The notes beneath the pieces are model-generated. The model was not told the DNA's origin. It ran no database searches and saw only the letters and a program-made list of their open reading frames with translations. A stretch of 64,000 nt of DNA from Gemmatimonadota bacterium (GTDB taxonomy: Bacteria; Latescibacterota; UBA2968; UBA8231), in contig VXOR01000061.1 of NCBI GenBank assembly GCA_009840005.1, positions 14,194 through 78,193 of the forward strand, read 5' to 3'. The position numbers were made by a program, and so were the translations under genes. Below are positions 9,260 through 16,379 of this stretch, in pieces. Every line of letters starts with the position of its first letter. The first letter of the stretch is position 1.

Positions 9260-10122
9260 GGCAATTCTCCAGGAGAAGCAGCAAAGTCCGCGTACAGGGA
9301 TTCTATTTGTGTGGGACCGGGGTCCTGATCTAAGACGAAGAACGCGTGGTGCAGTTCCAAGCACTCGCCAGCCGCCAGCTCTAAGTCGCCTTCTATCAGC
9401 AGGCCCGTGCCCAGCAAGTTGGCGCGGGTAAACCAAGTGACCGGGTGACGCGGGTTGCTCGGGTGATCCATGAGCGCGACAAAGCCGCCGCTTTTTCCAC
9501 GCGCCCCCACCCAACGGGCGTGCTGGTGCATGATGTTCGCGTGGCCTTGGCGTCCCTCGCTGCAATAGTGGTCGGCCTCGGCAAAGGAAGGCCCCATGCG
9601 CAATACAAGCCCCGAGTAGCGCGCCGCCCGCGAGGCCCCCATCACCAACCGGTCGCCGGCTGGCTCAATGCGCGTAGAGATCCGCAAGCAGTAGCCGCCC
9701 TCAGTACTGTAAAAGCCAAAAGAACGCGACTCCCGTGCTATGAGCTGGTCGCGGCCATCGAGCCAAGAAAGCGACTCGGCCACATGGTCCGCGCTCAAAG
9801 CCGTGAAGCCATCGTGCCGCTGCACGCCGTGGCTATCGGCGACGTCTTCGTATTTCTTTGTCTCCGGCAAATACCAACGCCCACCCCACAGATTCGCGTC
9901 GTTGACGTGGACCCAGCCGAAGAACAGCCCCGTATGCCAAGCGTGGTCGGGCGGACGGTACTCGGTCACGAGCTGACCGGAAAGCGTGTACAGCGGCGCA
10001 AAGCAGGGCTTGGGGGACTCACTGCGGGGCAGTTCCTCCGTGGCGCGGTACAGAGCCAATAGTTGATCCCCCGCGTGGATTTCAATGCCGAGGGCGTTTT
10101 CTCGCAATTCAAAAGCGCACAT
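9256..10122 (-). CDS. DUF6807 (PmoA-like) family protein
   Basis: A 288-aa cytoplasmic-looking protein. PDHAWHTGLFFGWVHVNDANL, RHDGFTAL, RSRSFGFYSTEGGY-like strands and the C-terminal LMDHPSNPRHPVTWF are the conserved features of DUF6807, a beta-sandwich family often found near sugar dehydrogenases and sulfatases; its reaction is not established. The start at 10122 is chosen because GGAGAA lies 7-12 bp upstream. An in-frame ATG at 10170 would add 16 residues that are merely the ribosome site read through. Its stop overlaps the channel gene ATG. The site before it is part of a 35-bp duplication. Confidence 0.8.
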   Translation of the reverse strand: MCAFELRENALGIEIHAGDQLLALYRATEELPRSESPKPCFAPLYTLSGQLVTEYRPPDHAWHTGLFFGWVHVNDANLWGGRWYLPETKKYEDVADSHGVQRHDGFTALSADHVAESLSWLDGRDQLIARESRSFGFYSTEGGYCLRISTRIEPAGDRLVMGASRAARYSGLVLRMGPSFAEADHYCSEGRQGHANIMHQHARWVGARGKSGGFVALMDHPSNPRHPVTWFTRANLLGTGLLIEGDLELAAGECLELHHAFFVLDQDPGPTQIESLYADFAASPGELP

Positions 10123-10217
10123 AGCTATTTCTCCAATTCTCGCATTAGACAACCCCGAGCGGCGATTCATTCCTTTTCGGGGTCAAAAGCATACATAGTT
10201 ATTTCTCCAATTCTCGC
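10109..10217. repeat. Duplicated 35-bp ribosome-binding/start region
   Basis: 10109-10143 and 10183-10217 match at 32 of 35 bases. On the minus strand each copy reads GCGAGAATTGGAGAAATA, then an ATG and GCTTTTGA. The upstream copy is also the 3' end of the decarboxylase gene (RELEK-stop) and starts a 9-codon frame (MYAFDPEKE, 10167-10196). The downstream copy starts the DUF6807 gene (MCAFELRE). Confidence 0.8.
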
Positions 10218-11134
10218 TTGAACCATGCAATCGTCCGGCCCAACCCCTCGTCCGGCCCCACGCAGGGCGTCCAGCCAAGTAGGGAGCGGGCCTTGGCAAT
10301 GTCGGGCAGGCGCACTCGGGGGTCGTCCTGCGGCAACTCACCGAAGGCGATGCCGCTCTTGGCCCCAGTCATGGCGATGATCTTGTGGGCCAAGTCCAAC
10401 ATGGTGATTTCACTGGGGTTGCCAAGATTGACCGGAGTGGTCACGTCAGACAGCATGAGCTTGTAGAGGCCGGCGATCAGGTCGCTGTAATGGCAGATGC
10501 TGCGCGTTTGCTGACCGTCACCATAGACGGTCAGCTCGCGGCTCTTGAGGGCTTGGATGATGAAGTTGGGCACGGCCCGACCGTCGTCTTGGCGCATGCG
10601 CTCGCCATACGTATTGAAAATACGCGCAATGCGCACATCCGTGCCGTGCATGCGGTGGTACGCCATAGTCATAGCCTCAGCAAAGCGCTTGGCCTCGTCG
10701 TACACGCCGCGGATGCCAATGGGATTGACGTTGCCGAGGTACTCTTCGGACTGGGGATGGACCAAGGGGTCGCCATAGACTTCCGACGTGGAGGCCAGCA
10801 GGAACTTGGCCTGCTTGGCCACGGCCAACCCCAAGGTCTTGTGCGTGCCCAACGCGCCGACCTTGAGGATGTTGATGCCCAACCTTTCAAAGTCGGCCGG
10901 GCTAGCCGGGCTGGCGAGGTGCAGGATGAAGTCGAGCGGACCATCTACGTGGATGTAGTTGGTAACATCGTATTGAACAAACTGGAATCGCGGATGACCG
11001 AGCAGATGGGCAATGTTTTCGGGCCGGCCGGTGAGGAAGTTGTCCATGCAGATGATTTCGCAGCCTTTTTCCAGCAGTAGGTCGCTCAGATGCGACCCCA
11101 AGAAACCCGCGCCGCCGGTGATCAGCACGCGCAT
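10199..11134 (-). CDS. UDP-glucuronate decarboxylase-like NAD-dependent sugar epimerase/dehydratase
   Basis: A 311-aa extended-SDR enzyme. The Rossmann motif is [10 protein letters not shown] at 7-16; the active site has STSE at 115-118 and Tyr145/Lys149 (YDEAK). HLASPASP and the later [19 protein letters not shown] are diagnostic of UDP-xylose synthases, which make UDP-xylose from UDP-glucuronate with NAD. Start 11134 (MRVLITGG) has GGAG 9-12 bp upstream; longer frames add a non-conserved extension. It is the first gene of the minus-strand efflux operon, an unusual place for a nucleotide-sugar enzyme. Substrate is inferred from family motifs. Confidence 0.88.
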   Translation of the reverse strand: MRVLITGGAGFLGSHLSDLLLEKGCEIICMDNFLTGRPENIAHLLGHPRFQFVQYDVTNYIHVDGPLDFILHLASPASPADFERLGINILKVGALGTHKTLGLAVAKQAKFLLASTSEVYGDPLVHPQSEEYLGNVNPIGIRGVYDEAKRFAEAMTMAYHRMHGTDVRIARIFNTYGERMRQDDGRAVPNFIIQALKSRELTVYGDGQQTRSICHYSDLIAGLYKLMLSDVTTPVNLGNPSEITMLDLAHKIIAMTGAKSGIAFGELPQDDPRVRLPDIAKARSLLGWTPCVGPDEGLGRTIAWFKRELEK

Positions 11135-11148
11135 TATGTAGGCTCCCT

Positions 11149-11163
11149 CTTCGACAAGCTCAG
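11149..11163. repeat. Short TTCGACAAGCTCAG dispersed repeat
   Basis: CTTCGACAAGCTCAG lies in the leader of the decarboxylase gene. It resembles the TTCG-(A/G)AGCTCAG core of the coding-region repeats. A single short copy, so weak support. Confidence 0.35.
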
Positions 11164-11306
11164 ATACCTTTCTCTGCTGGTGATCCGGCAATTCGCCGCT
11201 TGCTTTACTCCTAAGTTAAGCAGCATAAAAATGTATTGCTGTCTTGAGGAACTTTCAACCTCGACGCGGGAACGCCGGCCTTAGAAAGCTGGAAGACCCG
11301 TGCATT

Positions 11307-11344
11307 TTGAACTATATTTATGATTTATTATGAACCATAAATAT
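11307..11344 (+). promoter_or_regulatory. vapBC promoter with inverted-repeat operator
   Basis: A -35-like TTGAAC (11307-11312), 16-bp spacer and -10-like TATGAA (11329-11334) are overlapped by a perfect 9-bp inverted repeat, ATATTTATG (11314-11322) and CATAAATAT (11336-11344). The placement fits autorepression by the RHH antitoxin encoded just downstream. GAGG at 11345-11348 is the ribosome site. Confidence 0.6.
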
Positions 11345-11355
11345 GAGGTAAAGAT

Positions 11356-11595
11356 ATGGAATCTCTGACTATCCACATGGACGATGCCTTGGCCCAACTC
11401 ATACGCAAGAAAGCCGCTGCCGAGGGAAAAAGTCTAAACAAGACGATAAACGGTGTGCTAAAGGAGGCCTTGGGACTGCAACCGACGAATCATCGCGCTG
11501 ATTTTTTGGATCAGTGCGGCGTGTGGAGCACCGAGGAACGGACTGCATTCGACGCCTTGACTCGCCGCCAAGTAGATCCTGGGGACTGGCAGTGA
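11356..11595 (+). CDS. vapB: VapB-type ribbon-helix-helix antitoxin
   Basis: A 79-aa protein. The N-terminal MESLTIHMDDALAQLIRKKA strand-helix and EGKSLNKTINGVLKEAL form a ribbon-helix-helix DNA-binding domain; the acidic, Trp-containing tail (GVWSTEERTAFDALT, VDPGDWQ) is the likely toxin-binding part. Its stop overlaps the GTG start of the PIN gene (GTGA, 11592-11595). It should neutralise the downstream nuclease and repress its own promoter at the inverted repeat just upstream. Confidence 0.85.
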   Translation: MESLTIHMDDALAQLIRKKAAAEGKSLNKTINGVLKEALGLQPTNHRADFLDQCGVWSTEERTAFDALTRRQVDPGDWQ

Positions 11596-11981
11596 AGGTC
11601 CTATTGGATACCAATGCGTTAAGTGCCCTGTGGAACGGCGACGAGCGCGTACTTGATGCCTTGGGTCAGGCGGAGTGCGTGTTCATGTCTATCATCGTGC
11701 TCGGAGAATTATTCGCCGGTTTTCGCGGGGGGACGCGGCTTAAAGAAAATCGCGCCCGTTTGGCTGGGTTTTTAGCCAAACCCACCGTGCGCACACTCGA
11801 ATTATCTACTGAGACGGCCGAGGTTTACGGTCAGATCAAGGATGCACTGAAGAAGGCCGGTACGCCTGTACCCATTAATGATGTCTGGCTATCGGCTCAA
11901 GCTATTGAAACCGGCTCGGTTTTGATCACTTTTGACAACCACTTTGGCAACGTGCCTGGGGTCCGTCTGTGGGACCCCTAA
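11592..11981 (+). CDS. vapC: VapC-type PIN ribonuclease toxin
   Basis: A 129-aa PIN domain with all four acidic residues: Asp6 (LLDTNAL), Glu39 (VLGELF), Asp97 (INDVWLSA), Asp115 (LITFDNHF). The GTG start at 11592 is set by overlap with vapB. VapC toxins cut tRNA or rRNA to stop translation. The module looks intact, unlike two other toxin-antitoxin loci in this window. It converges on the PhyH gene, 37 bp away. Confidence 0.9.
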   Translation: MKVLLDTNALSALWNGDERVLDALGQAECVFMSIIVLGELFAGFRGGTRLKENRARLAGFLAKPTVRTLELSTETAEVYGQIKDALKKAGTPVPINDVWLSAQAIETGSVLITFDNHFGNVPGVRLWDP

Positions 11982-12018
11982 CCGCTCAGCGTTCTTCCGA
12001 GTTGAGCCTCGACCACGC

Positions 12019-12786
12019 CTAACCCTGAGAGGTCTCCAGCCCCATCTTCTGGTGCTGGCTTTGCAGGGACTCTTGGTATCTCCGCCGGCCCTCCTCATCG
12101 ATCTTGCAACTGACGCCTTCGAAGACCATGGCAAAGGCGCGGCGGTGGCGCTGCGACGAGCTATTGGGATCGGCGCGGTGGATGACTTCGCCGTGGTGGA
12201 CCACCGCGTCGCCGGGCTGCAAATGCACCGCGACTTCATTGGCTTGGTCTTGGGGGCCGTAATCGGCAATGCCCTGCGAAAAACCCAAGACCGCAGTGCG
12301 GTTATGCGGCCGGATGCCCTTGAGATGAGAGCCGGGGCTGTAGCGCAGACAGCCGTTTTCCTCGTCAACCGGGTCGAGGGCCAGCCAAATGGAGGCGACG
12401 TTGGGCGGCGTGAGGTTGAAGTAGAAATTGTCCTGATGCGGCGGCGTGGGGTGTTCGGTCTGCGGCGGCTTGTTGAACCACTCGGGTTGGCTCACCTGCG
12501 CGGCTTCGCCGATGAGGGTCTGGGCCAAAGCCCTCCAGCGCGGTTGGTCGCGGTATTCGGAGAAGAAGGCGTCGTATTTGCCCATGTGCTGTAGTTGTTT
12601 CAGGGTTTCGGGCCGGTCCTTGTCTTGGTAGAAGGCGGCCTGATCGGGCAGGGTCGGCACCACTTCGCGGACGTAGCGGTCGACTTGGGCCGTTAGGTCT
12701 TTGAGTTCGTCGGGGGGCAGGAAGTTGCGCACGAGGACGAAGCCGTCGCGGTCATAATCAGCTTTATAGACAGTGTAGTCGGACAT
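12019..12786 (-). CDS. Phytanoyl-CoA dioxygenase (PhyH) family protein
   Basis: A 255-aa Fe(II)/2-oxoglutarate oxygenase. The metal triad is His117-Gln-Asp119 (PPHQDNFYF) and His203 (GEVIHRADPNSS), with an Arg at 214-216 for the co-substrate. CLRYSPGSHLKGI is the usual PhyH loop. The start has GGAG upstream. The family hydroxylates diverse small substrates; nothing here shows which. The gene stands alone, divergent from the BlaI-like gene. Confidence 0.88.
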   Translation of the reverse strand: MSDYTVYKADYDRDGFVLVRNFLPPDELKDLTAQVDRYVREVVPTLPDQAAFYQDKDRPETLKQLQHMGKYDAFFSEYRDQPRWRALAQTLIGEAAQVSQPEWFNKPPQTEHPTPPHQDNFYFNLTPPNVASIWLALDPVDEENGCLRYSPGSHLKGIRPHNRTAVLGFSQGIADYGPQDQANEVAVHLQPGDAVVHHGEVIHRADPNSSSQRHRRAFAMVFEGVSCKIDEEGRRRYQESLQSQHQKMGLETSQG

Positions 12787-12930
12787 GGTGGCGCTCCCTT
12801 CGGCTCTGCTCAGAGCAGGCTCTCGGTTTTTTTGGTCGCTCTGCGAAATGGACTCGTATTCAACCCTATCATCTTAACTAACTTCGTCACATAATGACAG
12901 TCAATGCGCTCTATCCCCGATTTTTTTCAT

Positions 12931-12996
12931 GTCAACTAAAATTTTAGTTGACAAGCCAAATGCCATTGAGTATGTTCAACTAAATTCTTAGTTGAA
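12931..12996 (+). promoter_or_regulatory. BlaI-type twin operator and promoter
   Basis: Two 22-bp palindromes lie 44 bp apart centre to centre. The first, 12931-12952, is perfect (arms GTCAACTAAAA / TTTTAGTTGAC). The second, 12975-12996, has arms TTCAACTAA / TTAGTTGAA. The right arm of the first contains a perfect -35 TTGACA (12948-12953), followed by a 17-bp spacer and TATGTT (12971-12976), which touches the second palindrome. A bound repressor would cover both the polymerase site and the transcription start. The ribosome site AAAGGA (12995-13000) is at the edge of the second operator. Confidence 0.85.
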
Positions 12997-13006
12997 AGGA
13001 CTTGTC

Positions 13007-13414
13007 ATGGCTACCAGAGATAAACCCGACAAAAAACTGACCCCGCTCGAAACGCTCATTATGAACGTCCTGTGGGACGAGTCGCCCGCGGCCGTCAAAC
13101 AGGTGCAAGAGCGGCTAACGTCCGTCAAACCGATGGCCTACAATACCGTGCTGACCATAATGCGCATCCTGCGCGAGAAGGGCTTTGTGGTTTCGGAACG
13201 AGAAGGCCGCTCCGATCTCTATCGCCCGGTGGTCACGCGCGAGGACATGGGGCGGCGCTCGCTGGGCGAAGTTATCGACTCGTTCTTTGCCGGCTCGGCC
13301 GAAGCATTAGTCAGCCAACTGCTGGACGGCCAGTCGCTCAGCGACGAGGAATTGACAGCGATACGGGCGGAGTTAGACCGAACCCTTGAGCGCAGAAAAG
13401 GAGACCCGCGATGA
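13007..13414 (+). CDS. BlaI/MecI/CopY family transcriptional repressor
   Basis: A 135-aa winged-helix repressor (LTPLETLIMNVLWDESPAAV, MAYNTVLTIMRILREKGFV, EREGRSDLYRPVVTRED) with the family's C-terminal dimerisation helices. In BlaI/MecI proteins this region is cut by the partner membrane protease upon induction. The ATG at 13007 lies 6 bp after AAAGGA; an upstream TTG at 12992 is inside the operator and unlikely. The stop overlaps the protease gene start by 4 bp. It probably binds the two palindromes directly upstream. Confidence 0.93.
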   Translation: MATRDKPDKKLTPLETLIMNVLWDESPAAVKQVQERLTSVKPMAYNTVLTIMRILREKGFVVSEREGRSDLYRPVVTREDMGRRSLGEVIDSFFAGSAEALVSQLLDGQSLSDEELTAIRAELDRTLERRKGDPR

Positions 13415-14937
13415 ACGCGGCTTTAAACGAGTTAGGTAACCAGCTATTCGGTTGGTTTAGTCAGCTAAGTATCGAGTTAGCAGCGCTGGCGGTCTTAGTC
13501 CTAGTCACCAGTCGCCTATTGTCAATAAAATCGCCGGCCTTGCGTCACCTGTTGTGGGCGATCGTGCTGCTCAAGCCGCTCGTTTCCATCGCGGTCAGCT
13601 CTCCCTATACGCTATTCACACCGTTCGCGTCACTCTTGGAACCCAGTCAGGACACCCTCGCATTCTCGCCTGTCGAGGTGCAAGCAGCGGCTTCTCCGAC
13701 AATTGCCACAAATAGTGTGCCGCTTACTACAGCCGGCTGGGGAGCGATACTGTGGATAGTAGGTGCGGCGCTGCTCATCGGGCGAATCCTGATCGGCTAC
13801 GGCATCGTCTGGTGCTTGCGGCAGCAGGCACAAGTGCAGCATGACGGGCCTCTTTGCGACGCCCTGCAGCAAGCGCGTCGGACGCTCGACGGCTATCCCA
13901 AGGTCGAGGTGGCAACCTCCCCTTCTATCAGTTCGCCGATGGCGCTGGGCATCCTGAGACCGATCATTGTTTTCCCCGCCGATCTCGTGAAGAAACTCAG
14001 CGCCGATAAACTCTCCTTGATTCTCATGCACGAGCTGGCACACGTGCGCCGCTGGGACAACCTCACGCTGCTACTACAGCGGTTGATCTCCGCCGTATTG
14101 TTCTTCCATCCCGCCGTGTGGCTGTGCGGTCGCATGTTGCGGCGGGAAGCCGAACAGGCCTGCGACGATCTCGTCGTATGCGTCACCGGCCGCTCAGAAG
14201 CCTATGCGCGCGGCCTTGCTCACGTCGCCGAACAGGCGGCTCACTTAAACCCTTTAATACGGAGAATCCCCACGATGAACGCCTTTGCAGCAGAATCGGA
14301 TTTGGCACTGAGAATTCGTAGGACGCTTGGCGGTAGTGCGCGCCGGATGGGCATGCGAGCGCGCGTGTTGGCAGTCGTACTGCTATGCCCCCTAGCCGTC
14401 GTGACGCTGCCCTCTTGTGGTATTACTTCGAAAGTATCCAAAGGCGCGGCTGAGTCGAGTTCGGATAACAGAATCTGGCGGCAGGCAATGGCGACAGATC
14501 CAGACGAATGGTCTGAGGAGTTGAAAACCCAGCTTCTCATGCTCAAACCCGGCAGCACCATCGAAGAAATCGCCGAGGAGGTCCGGCGAAAGGCATTCTT
14601 CGAGGAGGTCCGTCAGCGCATGCCCTATCAAGAGGCACCCGGGCCGGACGAATGGCCCGATGAACTGAAGGCCCAGCTTCGCGTGCTCAAACCCGTTACC
14701 CCGACCATCTCGTATGAAATAGCCACCGCCACATCGGCTGAATTAGCTATCTATGATGTAGCCGGATGGCACGTTCGAACTTTTGCTTTGGACCATCAGA
14801 GTCCTGGCAAATATAGCATCGTCTGGGACGGGCGGGACGATGCCGGTCGCGAGCTCAGCGATGGTTTGTACTTCTATAGGTTGAAAACCGAAGACGCAGA
14901 GGCGGAGTTTGTGGGCAAGACGATGTTGGTTAGATAA
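13411..14937 (+). CDS. BlaR1/MecR1-type M56 membrane metalloprotease with FlgD-like C-terminal domain
   Basis: A 508-aa protein. The N-terminal half is an M56 protease: membrane segments near 15-35, 45-65 and 110-130, zinc motif HELAHVRRWD with His207-Glu208-His211, and the distal EAEQACDD near 247-254. A last membrane segment near 315-338 ends LPSCG. The remaining part is not a penicillin-binding sensor. It has two similar short motifs, DPDEWSEELKTQL (about 365) and GPDEWPDELKAQL (about 412), then a FlgD-type Ig domain (LAIYDVAGWHVRTF ... IVWDGRDDAGRELSDGLYFY) usually found at the C-terminus of secreted proteins. The sensed signal is unknown. Confidence 0.88.
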   Translation: MNAALNELGNQLFGWFSQLSIELAALAVLVLVTSRLLSIKSPALRHLLWAIVLLKPLVSIAVSSPYTLFTPFASLLEPSQDTLAFSPVEVQAAASPTIATNSVPLTTAGWGAILWIVGAALLIGRILIGYGIVWCLRQQAQVQHDGPLCDALQQARRTLDGYPKVEVATSPSISSPMALGILRPIIVFPADLVKKLSADKLSLILMHELAHVRRWDNLTLLLQRLISAVLFFHPAVWLCGRMLRREAEQACDDLVVCVTGRSEAYARGLAHVAEQAAHLNPLIRRIPTMNAFAAESDLALRIRRTLGGSARRMGMRARVLAVVLLCPLAVVTLPSCGITSKVSKGAAESSSDNRIWRQAMATDPDEWSEELKTQLLMLKPGSTIEEIAEEVRRKAFFEEVRQRMPYQEAPGPDEWPDELKAQLRVLKPVTPTISYEIATATSAELAIYDVAGWHVRTFALDHQSPGKYSIVWDGRDDAGRELSDGLYFYRLKTEDAEAEFVGKTMLVR

Positions 14938-14975
14938 CCATCAGACGCGCACCCGCAAGATGGCCAAGCTCCAAT

Positions 14976-15109
14976 CAATGTTTACTTTTGGCACACAGCA
15001 CAATGTAGGGGCGACCGGCCTGTCGCCCCTACCTCGATGCGTAACAGCAGTTCCTAGTAAAAGGTGTCAATGGTTAGACGAGTTTTACAAGGAGTGATTC
15101 TCATAGTTA
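14976..15109. repeat. Degenerate second copy of the DUF5060 gene leader and start
   Basis: 14976-14990 matches 16352-16366 (14 of 15), and 15057-15109 matches 16373-16425 at about 80-85%, including the GTG start and first residues (MSMVRRVLQGVILI here, MSIVRRVLPVVILM at 16380). A palindromic element (15005-15032) interrupts this copy. The frame continues only as unrelated sequence, so it is a start-region remnant. The ATPase gene lies between the two copies. Confidence 0.75.
15005..15032. repeat. GTAGGGGCG-type palindromic element
   Basis: Perfect 11-bp stem GTAGGGGCGAC / GTCGCCCCTAC around CGGCCT. A near relative lies at 47619-47647 with the same GTAGGGG ends. It sits inside the leader duplication and is absent from the other copy, so it looks like a later insertion. 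It could also act as a transcription barrier after the M56 gene, but no T-run follows. Confidence 0.7.
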
Positions 15110-15124
15110 GCGTGAAGCAGCACT

Positions 15125-16303
15125 TCAACCGACCGTTGCCGCTAACTCCCCAACATCCCGCCATCCCAAGACGATGCCGTGAGCGCGTTCCTGACGCTCC
15201 TCGCCACTGTAGATCAGATAGTAGTCCTGCTCCACCGGCAAGGCCGCCGCCAATTTCCTATAGTAGCGCAGACCCTTAAACTGATCCGTCCCCAGCGTCG
15301 CACCCGCCTTGATTTCGACCACCTGCCGCCGACCGCCCCGTTCGTAGAGCAAGTCCAACTCGTTGCCGATGTTGTTGCGCCAGAAGTAGAGGTCTGGACG
15401 GCGGCCCGCGTTGACGTGTTGTTTGATTATCTCGGCGATGACCCAATTCTCAAAAATCGGCCCGCGTAAATAGTGGGTGGCGAGTTGGCCAGCCGACTCC
15501 AGCCCCAAAAGCGAGCAGAGCAGGCCCGTGTCGTAGAAGTAGAGCTTGGGCGATTTAATGAGCCGCTTGGAAAAATTCTCGTGATGCGGATAGAGCAGGA
15601 AGGCGATATAACTCGCTTCCAATACTGAAATCCAAGCGCGCACCGTCTTGTAGTTGATTCCCAAGTCATTGCCGAGGCCGCTCAAGTCGAGCAATTGTCC
15701 GACGCGCCCAGCACAGACCCGCAAAAATCGCTGGAAAGCGCTCAGATCGCCGATATTGCGCAGGCTCCTCACATCGCGTTCGACATAGGTCTGGATATAG
15801 GCCGGATAGTAGTCGAGCGGAGCGACGCCGCGATCATAGAGGACGGGATAGCCGCCCTTGAACAGGCTTTCGTCCAGACTTAAATCGGCGTTTGTCGCAA
15901 GCTCCTGTTGAGAAAAGGGCAACAGCGTGTGCAGGGCGACGCGTCCGGCCAGCGATTGGCTGACCTGCTCCAGCAGCAAGAAATTTTGCGAACCCGTAAG
16001 GACGAATTGGCCCATAGTGCCACGCTCATCTACCAGAACCTGCAAATAGGAGAACAACGCCGGCACCTTCTGCGCCTCGTCGATGATTAGCCCTTGGCCC
16101 TCATACCTCTCCAGAAAGCGCCGTGGATCTTCTTCAGCAGCTAAACGATCGTCGAGCCGTTCGAGATTGACGTAGGCGTAGTCGGGGAAAACCTCGCGTA
16201 CGAGCGTAGTCTTGCCCGACTGACGCGGGCCGGAGACCGAGAGGATTGGATAGAGCGAGGCCAGCTTTTTGAGCTGGAAACTGAGCTGACGTTGGATATA
16301 CAT
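15125..16303 (-). CDS. AAA ATPase with DUF4143 C-terminal domain
   Basis: A 392-aa protein. Walker A is SGPRQSGKTT (Lys31) and Walker B LIIDEAQ (Asp75-Glu76), followed by FVLTGSQNFLLL (sensor 1) and a DUF4143 C-terminal region (YFYDTGLLCSLLG, FENWVIAEIIK). NELDLLYERGGRRQVVEIKAG resembles the PD-(D/E)XK core seen in this family. Such ATPases are common in bacteria, often scattered by transfer; their target is unknown. Here the gene lies between two copies of the DUF5060 gene leader, in the opposite direction, which suggests it arrived as a cassette. Confidence 0.9.
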   Translation of the reverse strand: MYIQRQLSFQLKKLASLYPILSVSGPRQSGKTTLVREVFPDYAYVNLERLDDRLAAEEDPRRFLERYEGQGLIIDEAQKVPALFSYLQVLVDERGTMGQFVLTGSQNFLLLEQVSQSLAGRVALHTLLPFSQQELATNADLSLDESLFKGGYPVLYDRGVAPLDYYPAYIQTYVERDVRSLRNIGDLSAFQRFLRVCAGRVGQLLDLSGLGNDLGINYKTVRAWISVLEASYIAFLLYPHHENFSKRLIKSPKLYFYDTGLLCSLLGLESAGQLATHYLRGPIFENWVIAEIIKQHVNAGRRPDLYFWRNNIGNELDLLYERGGRRQVVEIKAGATLGTDQFKGLRYYRKLAAALPVEQDYYLIYSGEERQERAHGIVLGWRDVGELAATVG

Positions 16304-16379
16304 TATTTACAATATAGTATCTGAAATCCTATTTTGTAAAGAAATTGGCAACAATGTTTACCTTTGAAAGAGGTAAAAG

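Noticed and set aside
11958..11978. Hairpin GGGGTCC/GGACCCC at the end of vapC as a terminator
   Set aside because: It lies inside the coding end, has a 7-bp stem and no T-run, so it is not reported as a feature.
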